DNA of 64,000 nucleotides from CAVVAE01 sp963746185 (GTDB lineage: Bacteria > Actinomycetota > Actinomycetes > Propionibacteriales > Nocardioidaceae): NCBI GenBank assembly GCA_963746185.1, contig CAVVAE010000004.1, forward strand, positions 620,001 through 684,000, written 5' to 3'. Shown one piece after another: positions 17,240 to 25,462 of this stretch (positions are counted from its first letter, which is position 1; each line of letters starts with the position of its first letter). The position numbers and the translations under genes are program-made. The notes beneath the pieces are model-generated. The model was not told the origin of the DNA and did not search any database. It saw nothing but the letters and a program-made list of their open reading frames with translations.

Positions 17240-19102
17240 TCACAGCGACAGCTCCTGGAGTCGGTCGGCCAGGATGATCCGTCCCGCCGCCTCGATCAGA
17301 GCGAGGTGAGAGAACGCCTGCGGTACATTGCCGAGGTGCCGCGCAGAGTCGACGTCGAACTCCTCGGCGTACAAGCCCAGCGGCGAAGCGACCCGCAAAA
17401 GGCGTTCCATCAGATCAGTCGCCTGACCCATCTCGCCCACCATCGTGAGGGCGGACACCAGCCAGAAAGAACAGATCAGGAAGGTCCCTTCCTCACCGGA
17501 CAACCCGTCATCGGTTTCGTCTGTGCGATAACGCAGGATGAATCCTCTCTCGGAGAGTTCCTCCGATATGGCCTTGACGGTGTTGTGCATCCGTTCGTCC
17601 GTGCCGGGCAGGAATCCGAACAGCAGGGCAAGCAACGTGGATGCGTCGAGAGCGTCAGTTTCATAATGTTGGCGCAGCACCCCACGGTCGCTGACTCCTT
17701 TGGCCAAGATGTCCGCCCGAATTTCCTCGGCGACCTTGCCCCACTCCCGCTCCCGATCGCCGTCGTGACGGATGGCAGCCAGCTTGGCAGCTCGGTCCAT
17801 CGCAACCCAACCCATCAACTTCGACGACACATAGTGCTGGGGCTTCCCACGCGCCTCCCAGATGCCCTGGTCAGGCTCGCGCCAGGCGGCGATGGCACAA
17901 TCCGCCTGCGATTGCACGAGCGGCCAGAGACGCCTGGGCAGGCGCTTGCTGCGACTGGTGTGCAGCAGGATCGAGTCGAGTACCGCGCCGAACACGTCGT
18001 TCTGGCGCTGGTCGAATGCACCGTTGCCGATTCGCACCGGCTGAGCGCCCTCATACCCGGATAGTTCGTCCCGCGTTGTCTCGGTAAGGTCGCGCCGCCC
18101 GTCGATGCCGTACATGATCTGCAGACTGCCGTCCTTGTTGGGCTCGACATCGGCGACGAACTGCATGAACTCGCCCGCCTCCCAGTCCAGGTTGAGGTAG
18201 TGCAGGGCCTGCAGGGTGAAGGTGCTGTCCCGCATCCAGGAGTACCGGTAGTCCCAGTTGCGCTCGCCCCCGGGGGTTTCCGGGAGGGACGTCGTCAGCG
18301 CAGCCACGGTCGCGCCTGTGGGCATGTACGTCAGGCCTTTGACCGTGAGCGCCGACCTTTCGAGCGGGTGCCGCAGCCGATGATCGGGAATGCGTGCTCG
18401 GGCGAGCCAACTGCGCCAGAACCGCACAGTCCCGGCGATGCGGTCGACGGCATCTTGGACGTCTGTCGGGGACGCGAGGCCCTCGGCCCACGACAGCGCG
18501 GCGAAAGCTCGCTGGCCCTTCTCTAGCGTGTGACGGGCTCGGGCAGAGCTGCCCTCGATGCCGATCGACATATCCGAGCTGAGCCTGACAGTCTGCCCGG
18601 CGCCCGATGCGTCGGCGGCGTGGCCGTCGTCGTCCACCAGGGTCCACTCAGCGGGTTCACGCCCGTAGTCGAAGGCGGGTTCGCAGACCAACTCGACTTC
18701 GACCGAGCCCTCCAGGCACTCGACTGTTCGCACGAGCAGATGCTCGGCGTCATCGTCGGCCGGTGGCCTGGTATGCGGCGTGATCGCGTCGTGTCCGTGG
18801 CGCGGGCCCATCGTCAACGCGTCATGAACCAGCAGCCATCCCCTCGGCGTGTGCCACGTGGTCGTCATGACGTTCGTGCCCGGCACGTAGGTCCGGGCAG
18901 TGGGTTGGTTGATGCCGTACGGGCCGAACCGGAACGAGCCCGCCCCGCGATCGAGGAGATTCCCGAAGGCGCTCGGCGAGTCGAATGCAGGCATGCAGAG
19001 CCAGTCGACCGAGCCGTCCGGAGCGATCAGCGCCCCGGTATGGCAGTTCGACAAGAACGCGTAGTCGGCGATCGGTGGAAACGGCGACGTCGCAGAGCTC
19101 AT
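17240..19102 (-). CDS. Glycoside hydrolase family 15 enzyme (glucoamylase/trehalase type)
   Basis: A 620-residue (alpha/alpha)6-barrel hydrolase without signal peptide, hence cytoplasmic. The N-terminal domain opens with IADYAFLSNCHTGALIAPDGSVDWLC, typical of bacterial GH15 proteins. The barrel has NWDYRYSWMRDSTFTL (about 270-285), YEGAQPVRIGNGAFDQRQND and EEGTFLICSFWLV (about 545), which holds one catalytic Glu. Homologues act as alpha-glucosidases or as trehalases in actinobacteria. AAGGAG sits 8 bp before ATG 19102. Convergent with zwf, so released glucose could feed that pathway; this is inference. Confidence 0.9.
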   Translation of the reverse strand: MSSATSPFPPIADYAFLSNCHTGALIAPDGSVDWLCMPAFDSPSAFGNLLDRGAGSFRFGPYGINQPTARTYVPGTNVMTTTWHTPRGWLLVHDALTMGPRHGHDAITPHTRPPADDDAEHLLVRTVECLEGSVEVELVCEPAFDYGREPAEWTLVDDDGHAADASGAGQTVRLSSDMSIGIEGSSARARHTLEKGQRAFAALSWAEGLASPTDVQDAVDRIAGTVRFWRSWLARARIPDHRLRHPLERSALTVKGLTYMPTGATVAALTTSLPETPGGERNWDYRYSWMRDSTFTLQALHYLNLDWEAGEFMQFVADVEPNKDGSLQIMYGIDGRRDLTETTRDELSGYEGAQPVRIGNGAFDQRQNDVFGAVLDSILLHTSRSKRLPRRLWPLVQSQADCAIAAWREPDQGIWEARGKPQHYVSSKLMGWVAMDRAAKLAAIRHDGDREREWGKVAEEIRADILAKGVSDRGVLRQHYETDALDASTLLALLFGFLPGTDERMHNTVKAISEELSERGFILRYRTDETDDGLSGEEGTFLICSFWLVSALTMVGEMGQATDLMERLLRVASPLGLYAEEFDVDSARHLGNVPQAFSHLALIEAAGRIILADRLQELSL

Positions 19103-19286
19103 GTCATGGCTCCTTCAGGAATCGTGGGTGAGGAGAAAATGGGCACACCCCTCATGTTCGGCAAACCGACCCTTGGACGCCTCACCCGTGGAAGGTGACT
19201 TCCCTCCCTCGGGGCGACCACCGGAGCTTGGTGCCCCCGACGTGGGGCGAGAGGAAATCGATTGCCAGCGCGTGCGGCGAGCGGTC

Positions 19287-19751
19287 ATGGTTGCATGGAT
19301 GACCAACGAGTGGGATCTCCGCGTCGGAGTCGACGAGCAAGCTGAGGACTTTGTCACCGGCCAGCTGGTCGAGTACAACAAGCATCGGTCCCCAATGGTT
19401 CGAGAGCGCTTCCGGACGGAAAACCTCCGGTCCCGTCCGTTGGCTGTCTACGCGTACCACGGCAACCGGCTAGTTGGCGGTTGTACAGGGTCAACCGTGG
19501 ACCTGTGGAAGTGGTTCACCGTGGACACCATGTGGGTCGAGGAAGGTCTCCGCGGACGCGGACTGGGCGCGGGGCTGTTGGCGGCAGCGGAAGAGCAAGC
19601 GCGTCGACGCGGCTGTCGCTGGTCGAAGCTCAATACGTGGGACTTCCAGGCTCCGGACTTCTACCTGCGCTGCGGCTACCAGGAGTACGGCCGGGAATTG
19701 GATTATCCTCCTGGGCATACGAACTTCCTGCTGCGTAAGGATCTGCTCTAG
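19287..19751 (+). CDS. GNAT family N-acetyltransferase
   Basis: A 154-residue acetyltransferase. The acetyl-CoA-binding motif A is clear at about 86-102 (VEEGLRGRGLGAGLLAAAE, containing RGRGLG), followed by the motif-B region FYLRCGYQEYGR and a C-terminal strand. The start may be ATG 19287 or ATG 19299, both in frame. The acceptor substrate cannot be predicted. The 184-bp region before it also holds the GH15 promoter region on the other strand. Confidence 0.85.
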   Translation: MVAWMTNEWDLRVGVDEQAEDFVTGQLVEYNKHRSPMVRERFRTENLRSRPLAVYAYHGNRLVGGCTGSTVDLWKWFTVDTMWVEEGLRGRGLGAGLLAAAEEQARRRGCRWSKLNTWDFQAPDFYLRCGYQEYGRELDYPPGHTNFLLRKDLL

Positions 19752-19883
19752 CTCACGGTCACTCGTGAAGGTCCCGTCATGCCGCGATCCGCGAGTGATC
19801 GGCGGTCGGATTTCTCCGATCAACATGGCCGACAGGTTCGTCGCTCGCCCTCCCCTGTGAAGGGCCTGACGCGCGGCCGGGCT

Positions 19884-20645
19884 CTATCTCGCGGCCCGGG
19901 CCGACATCGCTGCCCAGGCACCCACCGGGATCAACCGGGCCGCCTTCATCAGCGCTGCCATCCGCAGTGGGAACACGATCTCGGTGCGTCGTCGCTCGAT
20001 CCCGTCGGCGATGGCTCGGGCTGCCTCGCCGGCCCCGATGATGAACGGCATAGGGAACTGGTTGTCCGACGTCATCTCTGTCCTCACAAATCCTGGGCAG
20101 ACTGTTGTCACACGCACGCCGCGCCGGCCGAGCGAGGCTCGCAGCGCCTCGAGCAGGTTGATCTGCGCGGCCTTGGTAGCGCCGTAAGCCTCGGCCCCGG
20201 CGATCCCGCGGTATCCCGCAACCGACGCGATCCCTACGACGTGGCCGCGCCCGTCCGCGGCCATCGTTGGGAGCACCGCAGCGAGGAAGTTGTTCAGCCC
20301 GAGCAGGTTGACCTCGACGTGGCGCGCGAACACTTCTGGATCCCACTGTGCGGCGTCGAACCGCTTCCAGTAGCCCGCGCACCACACCGCGACATCGAGG
20401 CCGCCGAGCGTGTCGGTCACGTCGGCGGCGGCACGACGTACTGCATCACGGTCGGTCGCGTCCAGCGGGATCACGCCCATCTTGCCGCCGGATACAGCTT
20501 CGAGGTCTTCAGCCCTCCGGGCGCTGATCGCGACCCGCGCGCCGCGACGTACGAGCTCGTTCGCGAGTGCGGCGCCGATACCGCTCGAGGCTCCCACGAC
20601 CCAGTAACGGCGGCCGCGGATCGGCGAGTCGTCGGCCCGCGTCAT
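19884..20645 (-). CDS. Short-chain dehydrogenase/reductase
   Basis: A 253-residue NAD(P)-dependent SDR. The glycine-rich motif VGASSGIGAALA is at about 16-27, the NAG-like region at CAGYWK, the catalytic Ser at SVAGYRG and the YxxxK pair at YGATK (about 156-160). A hydrophobic C-terminus (LIPVGAWAAMSARAAR) may bring it to the membrane. The start overlaps the stop of the CFA-synthase-like gene by 4 bp, and it is the last gene of the four-gene lipid operon. Similar SDRs close the furan/cyclopropane fatty-acid gene clusters of other bacteria. Substrate inferred to be a lipid. Confidence 0.88.
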   Translation of the reverse strand: MTRADDSPIRGRRYWVVGASSGIGAALANELVRRGARVAISARRAEDLEAVSGGKMGVIPLDATDRDAVRRAAADVTDTLGGLDVAVWCAGYWKRFDAAQWDPEVFARHVEVNLLGLNNFLAAVLPTMAADGRGHVVGIASVAGYRGIAGAEAYGATKAAQINLLEALRASLGRRGVRVTTVCPGFVRTEMTSDNQFPMPFIIGAGEAARAIADGIERRRTEIVFPLRMAALMKAARLIPVGAWAAMSARAAR

Positions 20646-21934
20646 GCGGCTTCGGCCAGTTCGCTGTCGAGGGGAGCCGGCATCGAACGCTCGAGCCGGA
20701 TCTGCGCGACGTCCAGGTAGCCGGATGCGAAGCCCGCCTCGCAGTAGGCCAAGTAGAACTCCCACCTACGGCGGAAGACCTCGTCGAAGCCGTGTGCCTC
20801 GACCTGCCACCACTGCTCGTTGAACCTGTGCCTCCAGCGGCGCAACGTTTCCGCGTAGTGCATCCCGAAGGTGTTCACCTCGCTGACCCGCAACGTTGTA
20901 TGGCGCTGGGCGGTGTCCTCGATCGCGCGCCGCGAGGGGATCAGCCCACCGGGGAACACGTGCTTCTGGATCCAGCCGTAGGAATTTCGGGTAGCGAGGT
21001 AGCGGTCGTGGTTCATCAAGATCGCCTGGATGGCTACGGTGCCGCCGGGTGAGAGGCGGGCGTCGAGCGTGGAGAAGTAGGTCGGCCAGTACTCCTCGCC
21101 CACCGCCTCGATCATCTCGACACTCACGATCGCGTCATAGCTGCCGTCGCCCTCGCGGTAGTCCTGCAACCGGATCTCGATTCGGTCGGTGAGCCCGGCG
21201 GCGTCGACTCGCTCCTGCGCGAGTGCGGCCTGTTCGGCCGACAGGGTCAATGTGGTGACCTGCGCACCCCGGCGAGCTGCCGCGATTGCCAGCGTGCCCC
21301 AGCCGGTGCCGATCTCCAGCAACCGGGAGCCCGCGCCGACACGAGCCTGGTCGAGGATCGCGTTGACCTTGCGCAGTTGCGCCTCCTCGAAGTCCTGCTC
21401 GGCCCACGGCGTCGTGTTGTCGAACAGCGCGGAGCTGTAGCTCAACGTCTTGTCGAGGAAGGCCGCGAACATGTCGTTGCTGAGGTCGTAGTGCGTCTGG
21501 ATGTTCTTGCGCGACCCTGTCACCGAGTTGCGCTGGGCGTGCGGGATTCGGCGGTCGACGAAGCGCCGCAGCCGTGCGAGGGCTGGCGGCACGATCGTGG
21601 TGAGTTGCTCCGCGAAGGGCCGCAAAAGTTCGGCGAGGTCGGTGCCGGGCGCGGCACGCCAGTCGCCTGCCATGTAGGCCTCGCCGATCCCGATCTTCGG
21701 GTGGTGGGCGAGCCGCTCGAAGAGCGCCTGCGGTCGGACCACTTCGAGCACCGGCCGGTCCGCTGACTCCCTCCTAGCATCCGGTTGTCCCAGGAGAGTC
21801 CCGTCGGGCATGACTACGTCGACGGGCACCCGTCGAGCGACCGTCTCGACGATCTTCCGCGCCACGACGGCGCGCACGCAGAGCGGGCGAAGCAGGGGCT
21901 GCCGCAGGCAGATCGGCTGGACCATGGTCGTCAT
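20642..21934 (-). CDS. Cyclopropane-fatty-acyl-phospholipid synthase-like methyltransferase
   Basis: A 430-residue SAM-dependent methyltransferase expected to methylate or cyclopropanate unsaturated acyl chains in membrane phospholipids. The SAM motif LLEIGTGWGTLAIAAA is at about 195-210, preceded by the typical YDLSNDMFAAFLDKTLSYSSA (split here as YDLSNDMF then LDKTLSYSSA). The C-terminal part has WIQKHVFPGG and NTFGMHYAETLRRW, family hallmarks. The start overlaps the DUF1365 stop and the end overlaps the SDR start, each by 4 bp, so translation is coupled. It could make cyclopropane, methyl-branched or furan-precursor lipids; sequence alone does not decide. Confidence 0.9.
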   Translation of the reverse strand: MTTMVQPICLRQPLLRPLCVRAVVARKIVETVARRVPVDVVMPDGTLLGQPDARRESADRPVLEVVRPQALFERLAHHPKIGIGEAYMAGDWRAAPGTDLAELLRPFAEQLTTIVPPALARLRRFVDRRIPHAQRNSVTGSRKNIQTHYDLSNDMFAAFLDKTLSYSSALFDNTTPWAEQDFEEAQLRKVNAILDQARVGAGSRLLEIGTGWGTLAIAAARRGAQVTTLTLSAEQAALAQERVDAAGLTDRIEIRLQDYREGDGSYDAIVSVEMIEAVGEEYWPTYFSTLDARLSPGGTVAIQAILMNHDRYLATRNSYGWIQKHVFPGGLIPSRRAIEDTAQRHTTLRVSEVNTFGMHYAETLRRWRHRFNEQWWQVEAHGFDEVFRRRWEFYLAYCEAGFASGYLDVAQIRLERSMPAPLDSELAEAA

Positions 21935-22686
21935 CGGACGCCCTCCTCGGGCAGTCGGGTCGGTCGGCGGAGGATAGGTAGGCCACGCAGCCACAGGTGG
22001 ATCCCGTGCCACCGGATGAGCAGGCTCACCCGGTGCGTCATGAAGAGGTGATGCGCAGTGGTGCGGACCAGGGCGCGGGTCGTGGCCTGGACAGGCGTGC
22101 CGGTGGTGATCGCCGTCAGCACGCGCTCGCCGTCGCGGTTGAGTGCGACGGTCACGCTCACCTGGTCGGGCACCAGTTGTACGCGGACGTCGTACGCCCC
22201 GGACACGTCGTTGAACGGCGAGACGTAGAAGTCTTTGTCGACGTTCGCCCGGCCAGCGGAGTCGACATCCAGCAGGTAGGCATGCCGCTCGCCGTGGGTG
22301 TTGTGCACCTCGAAGACGATGGCTTTAACCCGGCCGACCGAGTCCAAGCACCAGAACACCGACAGCGGGTCGAACGTGTGGCCGAGCATCCGGGCGTGAG
22401 CCAACATCAGGATCCGGTCGCCGGCGGCCATCTGGATGCCGCGGCGGGCGAGGAAGCGCTCGACGTCGCCGCGGATGCCGCCCCCGAGCCGCCCCCGGTC
22501 AAGGTGATCGTCCGGGTCGAACCGGGCCAGCAGCCGCGTGGGCCACCGGAGCCGCGGGAGCGCGTCGAGGTCAACCAGCCATTGGAACTGCCGGTGCGTG
22601 AACGCGCGATGCAAGGGAGTGCGGCGGACATGGCTGACGGTGCCGACCACCAGCGCCGGAAGCGGTGGAGTGAGGACCGTGTTCAC
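21931..22686 (-). CDS. DUF1365 protein, partner of the lipid-modification operon
   Basis: A 251-residue DUF1365 protein starting at GTG 22686 inside the stop of the upstream FAD gene (GTGA overlap). Typical DUF1365 features are the N-terminal VSHVRRTPLHRAFTHRQFQWLVDLD (read in two parts), LAHARMLGHTFDPLSVFWC and VHNTHGERHAYLL, and DKDFYVSPFNDVSGAYDVR near the middle. The family has been linked with an FAD amine-oxidase-like protein and a CFA-type methyltransferase in many bacteria, including the furan-fatty-acid genes of Rhodobacter sphaeroides. A direct enzymatic role in modifying acyl chains is likely but not proven for this protein. Confidence 0.88.
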   Translation of the reverse strand: MNTVLTPPLPALVVGTVSHVRRTPLHRAFTHRQFQWLVDLDALPRLRWPTRLLARFDPDDHLDRGRLGGGIRGDVERFLARRGIQMAAGDRILMLAHARMLGHTFDPLSVFWCLDSVGRVKAIVFEVHNTHGERHAYLLDVDSAGRANVDKDFYVSPFNDVSGAYDVRVQLVPDQVSVTVALNRDGERVLTAITTGTPVQATTRALVRTTAHHLFMTHRVSLLIRWHGIHLWLRGLPILRRPTRLPEEGVR

Positions 22687-23975
22687 CAGCGCACCCCGAA
22701 GGATTCCGCCGCCTCGACCCCGGAACGGCAGCCGTCCTCGTGGAAGCCCCATCCGAGATGAGCGCCCGCAAAGGCGAGCCTGGCGCCGCCGGCGGTGCGC
22801 AACCGGCCGGCTGCCGCGACCGCGTCATGGGTAAAGACCGGGTGCGCATAAGTCATGCGCGCGCTGACGAGGGCCGGATCGACTCGCCCCGCGGCGTTGA
22901 GAGTGACCACGTGATCGTCGGTGTCGTCGAGCCCGTGCAGCCGGTTCATCCAATAGCTGACCAGAACCCCGTCGGAGCGGGTGTCGCAGCGCATTCGGTA
23001 GTTCCAGGACGAACGCGCGTTCCACCGCTCGGGAAGGACCGAGGAGTCCCGGTGGAGCCAGGTGTGGTTGACGGAGTACTTGATCGCACCCAGGTCCTGC
23101 TTCTCCTCGGGGGTCGCATCGGCCAACAGGTCGAGCGCCTGGTCGGCATGAGTGGCGATGACGACCCGGTCGTACGTCGCGGCATCGCCTGCGACCGTGC
23201 GCACCTCGACACCGTCGTCGTGGCGGACCACTGAGGTGACGGCACTTCGACGACGCACGTTGGGCAGGCGCGCGACCAGCCGGTCGACGTATGTCGCCGA
23301 GCCGCCGGTCACGGTTCGCCAGCTCGGAGAGCCCGTCACCGTGAGCATCCCGTGATGGTCGAGGAAACGGAAGAGGTGGCGGGCAGGGTAAGCGACCGAG
23401 TCGACGTCTCCCGAGGACCAGACGCAGGAGACCAGCGGGAGGGCGAAGTGCTGCACGAAGAAGTCGGAGAACTGGCTCTCGGCGAGGAACTCGCCCCAGG
23501 TCGGGTCGGTGGCGTCTGCATGGTCGAGGAGGGCGTGCGCGGCCCGGTGGAAGCGTCGTATCTCGGCGAGCATCCGCAGGAACCGCGGGTCGGCCAGCCG
23601 GGAGGGTTGGGCGAGGAGGCCACGCAGCCCGCGTCCCCCGGCGTACGACAGGCCGCACGCATCGCAGGTGATGCTCATGCTCATCTCGGTGGCCTGCGTC
23701 GGCACGTCCAGCTCGCGGAAGAGCCGAAGTAGGTGGGGGTAGGTGCGCTCATTGTGGACGATGAAGCCGCTGTCGATCCGGAGTGCGCGGCCGTCGGCCG
23801 CCGGGACATCGTGGGTGTGCGCGTGGCCACCCACGCGGGTGTCGGCCTCGAACACGGTCACCTGGTGGGTGCGGTTGAGCACGTGCGCCGCGGTCAGGCC
23901 GGAGACGCCGGCGCCGATCACCGCCGCGGTCGGCCGGGCTGCTGTGCTCAAGGGTGCCTCCAGATTTGTGCGCAC
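22683..23975 (-). CDS. FAD-dependent amine-oxidase-like oxidoreductase
   Basis: A 430-residue flavoprotein, first gene of the lipid operon. The dinucleotide-binding motif is VIGAGVSGLTAAHVL (about 18-32), followed by FEADTRVGGHAHT. The C-terminal FAD motif ends in FAGAHLGWGFHEDGCRSG. Two Cys near ITCDACGL are noted. The family (NAD(P)-binding amine oxidase, COG2907) accompanies DUF1365 and CFA-type genes; in Rhodobacter the equivalent protein takes part in furan-fatty-acid formation. GTG 23975 is preferred because upstream residues are unlike the family. The promoter at 24032-24061 lies about 57 bp upstream and is overlapped by CarH-type repeats. Confidence 0.88.
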   Translation of the reverse strand: MRTNLEAPLSTAARPTAAVIGAGVSGLTAAHVLNRTHQVTVFEADTRVGGHAHTHDVPAADGRALRIDSGFIVHNERTYPHLLRLFRELDVPTQATEMSMSITCDACGLSYAGGRGLRGLLAQPSRLADPRFLRMLAEIRRFHRAAHALLDHADATDPTWGEFLAESQFSDFFVQHFALPLVSCVWSSGDVDSVAYPARHLFRFLDHHGMLTVTGSPSWRTVTGGSATYVDRLVARLPNVRRRSAVTSVVRHDDGVEVRTVAGDAATYDRVVIATHADQALDLLADATPEEKQDLGAIKYSVNHTWLHRDSSVLPERWNARSSWNYRMRCDTRSDGVLVSYWMNRLHGLDDTDDHVVTLNAAGRVDPALVSARMTYAHPVFTHDAVAAAGRLRTAGGARLAFAGAHLGWGFHEDGCRSGVEAAESFGVRW

Positions 23976-24031
23976 ACCCCGTGATTCGGCGCTGCGCGGG
24001 AAACGGATTGTCGAAGGTTTGGTGAACACGA

Positions 24032-24061
24032 ATGCTAGAGTGTTTGACTAAGGTTTGTCAA
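24032..24061 (-). promoter_or_regulatory. Probable sigma-70-type promoter of the lipid operon
   Basis: On the minus strand TTGACA (24061-24056) is followed after 18 bp by TAGCAT (24037-24032), a good fit to the housekeeping consensus. A transcript would start near 24025, about 50 bp before GTG 23975. The -35 hexamer and the spacer lie within the 11-bp repeat array. Confidence 0.6.
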
Positions 24062-24071
24062 AGGTTTGGAG
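24039..24071. promoter_or_regulatory. Three tandem 11-bp repeats, probable CarH-type operator
   Basis: Units at 24039-24049, 24050-24060 and 24061-24071 read AGTGTTTGACT, AAGGTTTGTCA and AAGGTTTGGAG. All share GTTTG at positions 4-8, and the last two share AAGGTTTG. A further AAGGTTTG is at 24014-24021, out of phase. CarH from Thermus binds three direct 11-bp repeats overlapping a -35 box; here the array overlaps the -35 of the minus-strand promoter and ends 6 bp before ATG 24078. Binding by the MerR-B12 protein encoded two genes away is inferred. Confidence 0.65.
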
Positions 24072-24077
24072 AACATT

Positions 24078-24515
24078 ATGAAAATCGTCCGTACCGTCGT
24101 CACCGACCGGCCGAGGGCGGAGGTGTTCGCCTACCTCAGTGACTTCACCACCACCGAGGAGTGGGACCCGGGCACGCTGCGCACCACGCGTGAGAGCGGC
24201 GACGGAGGGGTCGGCACGCGCTACCACAACGTCTCGAAGTTCCTCGGCCGCGAGACCGAGCTGACGTATGTCGTCGAGGAGTCCACTCCGCACCACCGCT
24301 TACGGCTGCGCGGCGAGAACGACACGGTTGTCGCGCACGACACGATGACGCTCAGCGAGGTCCCCGGCGGCGGCACCGAGCTGACCTACCGCGCGGACTT
24401 CACCTTCAAGGGGGCGGCCCGGTTGGTGGCACCTCTGTTGGCACCTGCCCTTCGACGGCTGGGTGACCGGGCCGAGACGGGGTTGAAGCAGGCCCTTGCA
24501 TCGCTCGGCTCCTAG
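24078..24515 (+). CDS. SRPBCC (START-like) family protein
   Basis: A 145-residue single-domain protein with the SRPBCC ligand-binding helix-grip fold: an N-terminal strand (KIVRTVVTDRPRAEVFAYLSDF), repeated beta strands with Thr and Glu, and a long C-terminal amphipathic helix (LVAPLLAPALRRLGDRAETGLKQALA). Such proteins bind hydrophobic ligands including lipids. ATG 24078 follows GGAG at 24068 with 6-bp spacing. It lies divergent from the lipid operon and 12 bp before the photoreceptor gene, so it probably belongs to the same light response, perhaps as a lipid carrier. The ligand is unknown. Confidence 0.85.
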   Translation: MKIVRTVVTDRPRAEVFAYLSDFTTTEEWDPGTLRTTRESGDGGVGTRYHNVSKFLGRETELTYVVEESTPHHRLRLRGENDTVVAHDTMTLSEVPGGGTELTYRADFTFKGAARLVAPLLAPALRRLGDRAETGLKQALASLGS

Positions 24516-24527
24516 ACTCCACAAACC

Positions 24528-25448
24528 ATGTACACGATCAAGCGGGCGGCGGAGCTCGTCGGAGTGACGGTCTCGACGCTTCGTGCGTGGGAGCGGCGCT
24601 ACGGCGTCGTCACGCCGCACCGCACGGAGGCGGGCTACCGGCTCTACGACGACGAGGCTGTGCATGTGCTCACGGTGATGTGCTCGCTGGTCCTCGACGG
24701 CTGGTCGCCGCGCCAGGCCGCGGACGAGGCGAAGCGCCGGTCCGAGGCGGGAGAGATCCAGGCTGCCCCTGCCTCGGTGCCCGCCCGCCCGTCCGGCAGC
24801 GCAACCACTGCAGGCGCGGCCCTCGACACCGAGGAGTTCATCGACGCCGCCGCCCACCTCGACGGGGTCGCCGTGACCCGCGTGCTCGACGAGCGCTTCA
24901 GCCGGGGGTCGTTCGAGTCAGTCGTCGACGACTGGCTGATGTCGTCGCTGGTGGCCCTCGGTGACGCGTGGGAGGCAGGCCGGATCGACGTTGCGGGAGA
25001 GCATTTGGTCTCGTACGCCGTCCAGCGTCGCCTTGCCGCGGCGTACGACGCGGCAGCATCCCAAGCAAGTGGTCCGCGGATCATCGTCGGGCTACCGCCG
25101 AAGGCGCGTCATGATCTAGGTGCGCTCGCGTTCGCGGCGGCGGCTAGGCGCCTGGGGCTGAATGCGGCGTACGTCGGCGCCGACCTGCCCGCGACCGACT
25201 GGGTCAAGGCGACGAGGGCGCACGGGGCGGTCTGCGCGGTCCTCGCAGTCACGCAAGCCTCCGACGTCACGGGGCTTCGGTCGGTCGTCTCCGCGTTGCG
25301 CGCCGACCAGCCCGACCTGGTCCTGGCCGTCGGTGGAGCACAGTCCCACCTCGCTCCACCCGAGTGCCTCCAACTGGGAGACCGGATCGGGAGCGCTGCG
25401 GCCCTCCTTGCCTCGACATTGGCGTCGGGCCCTGCGGCACGGAATTGA
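24528..25448 (+). CDS. MerR-family regulator with B12-binding photoreceptor domain (CarH/LitR type)
   Basis: A 306-residue transcription factor. The MerR helix-turn-helix is at 1-70 (YTIKRAAELVGVTVSTLRAW, then RRYGVVTPHRTEAGYRLYDD). The light-sensing helical domain has the CarH signature W-x9-E-H (W at about 149, then EH at about 159-160). A cobalamin-binding Rossmann domain follows with RHDLG (about 189-193), which keeps the lower axial His although the preceding Glu/Asp of the ExHxxG motif is Ala. CarH proteins repress in the dark as adenosylcobalamin-bound tetramers and release DNA on illumination. The 11-bp repeats at 24039-24071 are the likely operator, so it would control both the lipid operon and its own SRPBCC-regulator operon. 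Confidence 0.9.
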   Translation: MYTIKRAAELVGVTVSTLRAWERRYGVVTPHRTEAGYRLYDDEAVHVLTVMCSLVLDGWSPRQAADEAKRRSEAGEIQAAPASVPARPSGSATTAGAALDTEEFIDAAAHLDGVAVTRVLDERFSRGSFESVVDDWLMSSLVALGDAWEAGRIDVAGEHLVSYAVQRRLAAAYDAAASQASGPRIIVGLPPKARHDLGALAFAAAARRLGLNAAYVGADLPATDWVKATRAHGAVCAVLAVTQASDVTGLRSVVSALRADQPDLVLAVGGAQSHLAPPECLQLGDRIGSAAALLASTLASGPAARN

Positions 25449-25462
25449 TCGGAGGCCGGAGG

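Noticed and set aside
16988..18064. 358-codon plus-strand frame opposite GH15 and overlapping zwf
   Set aside because: Shadow of the GH15 coding strand; no family features.
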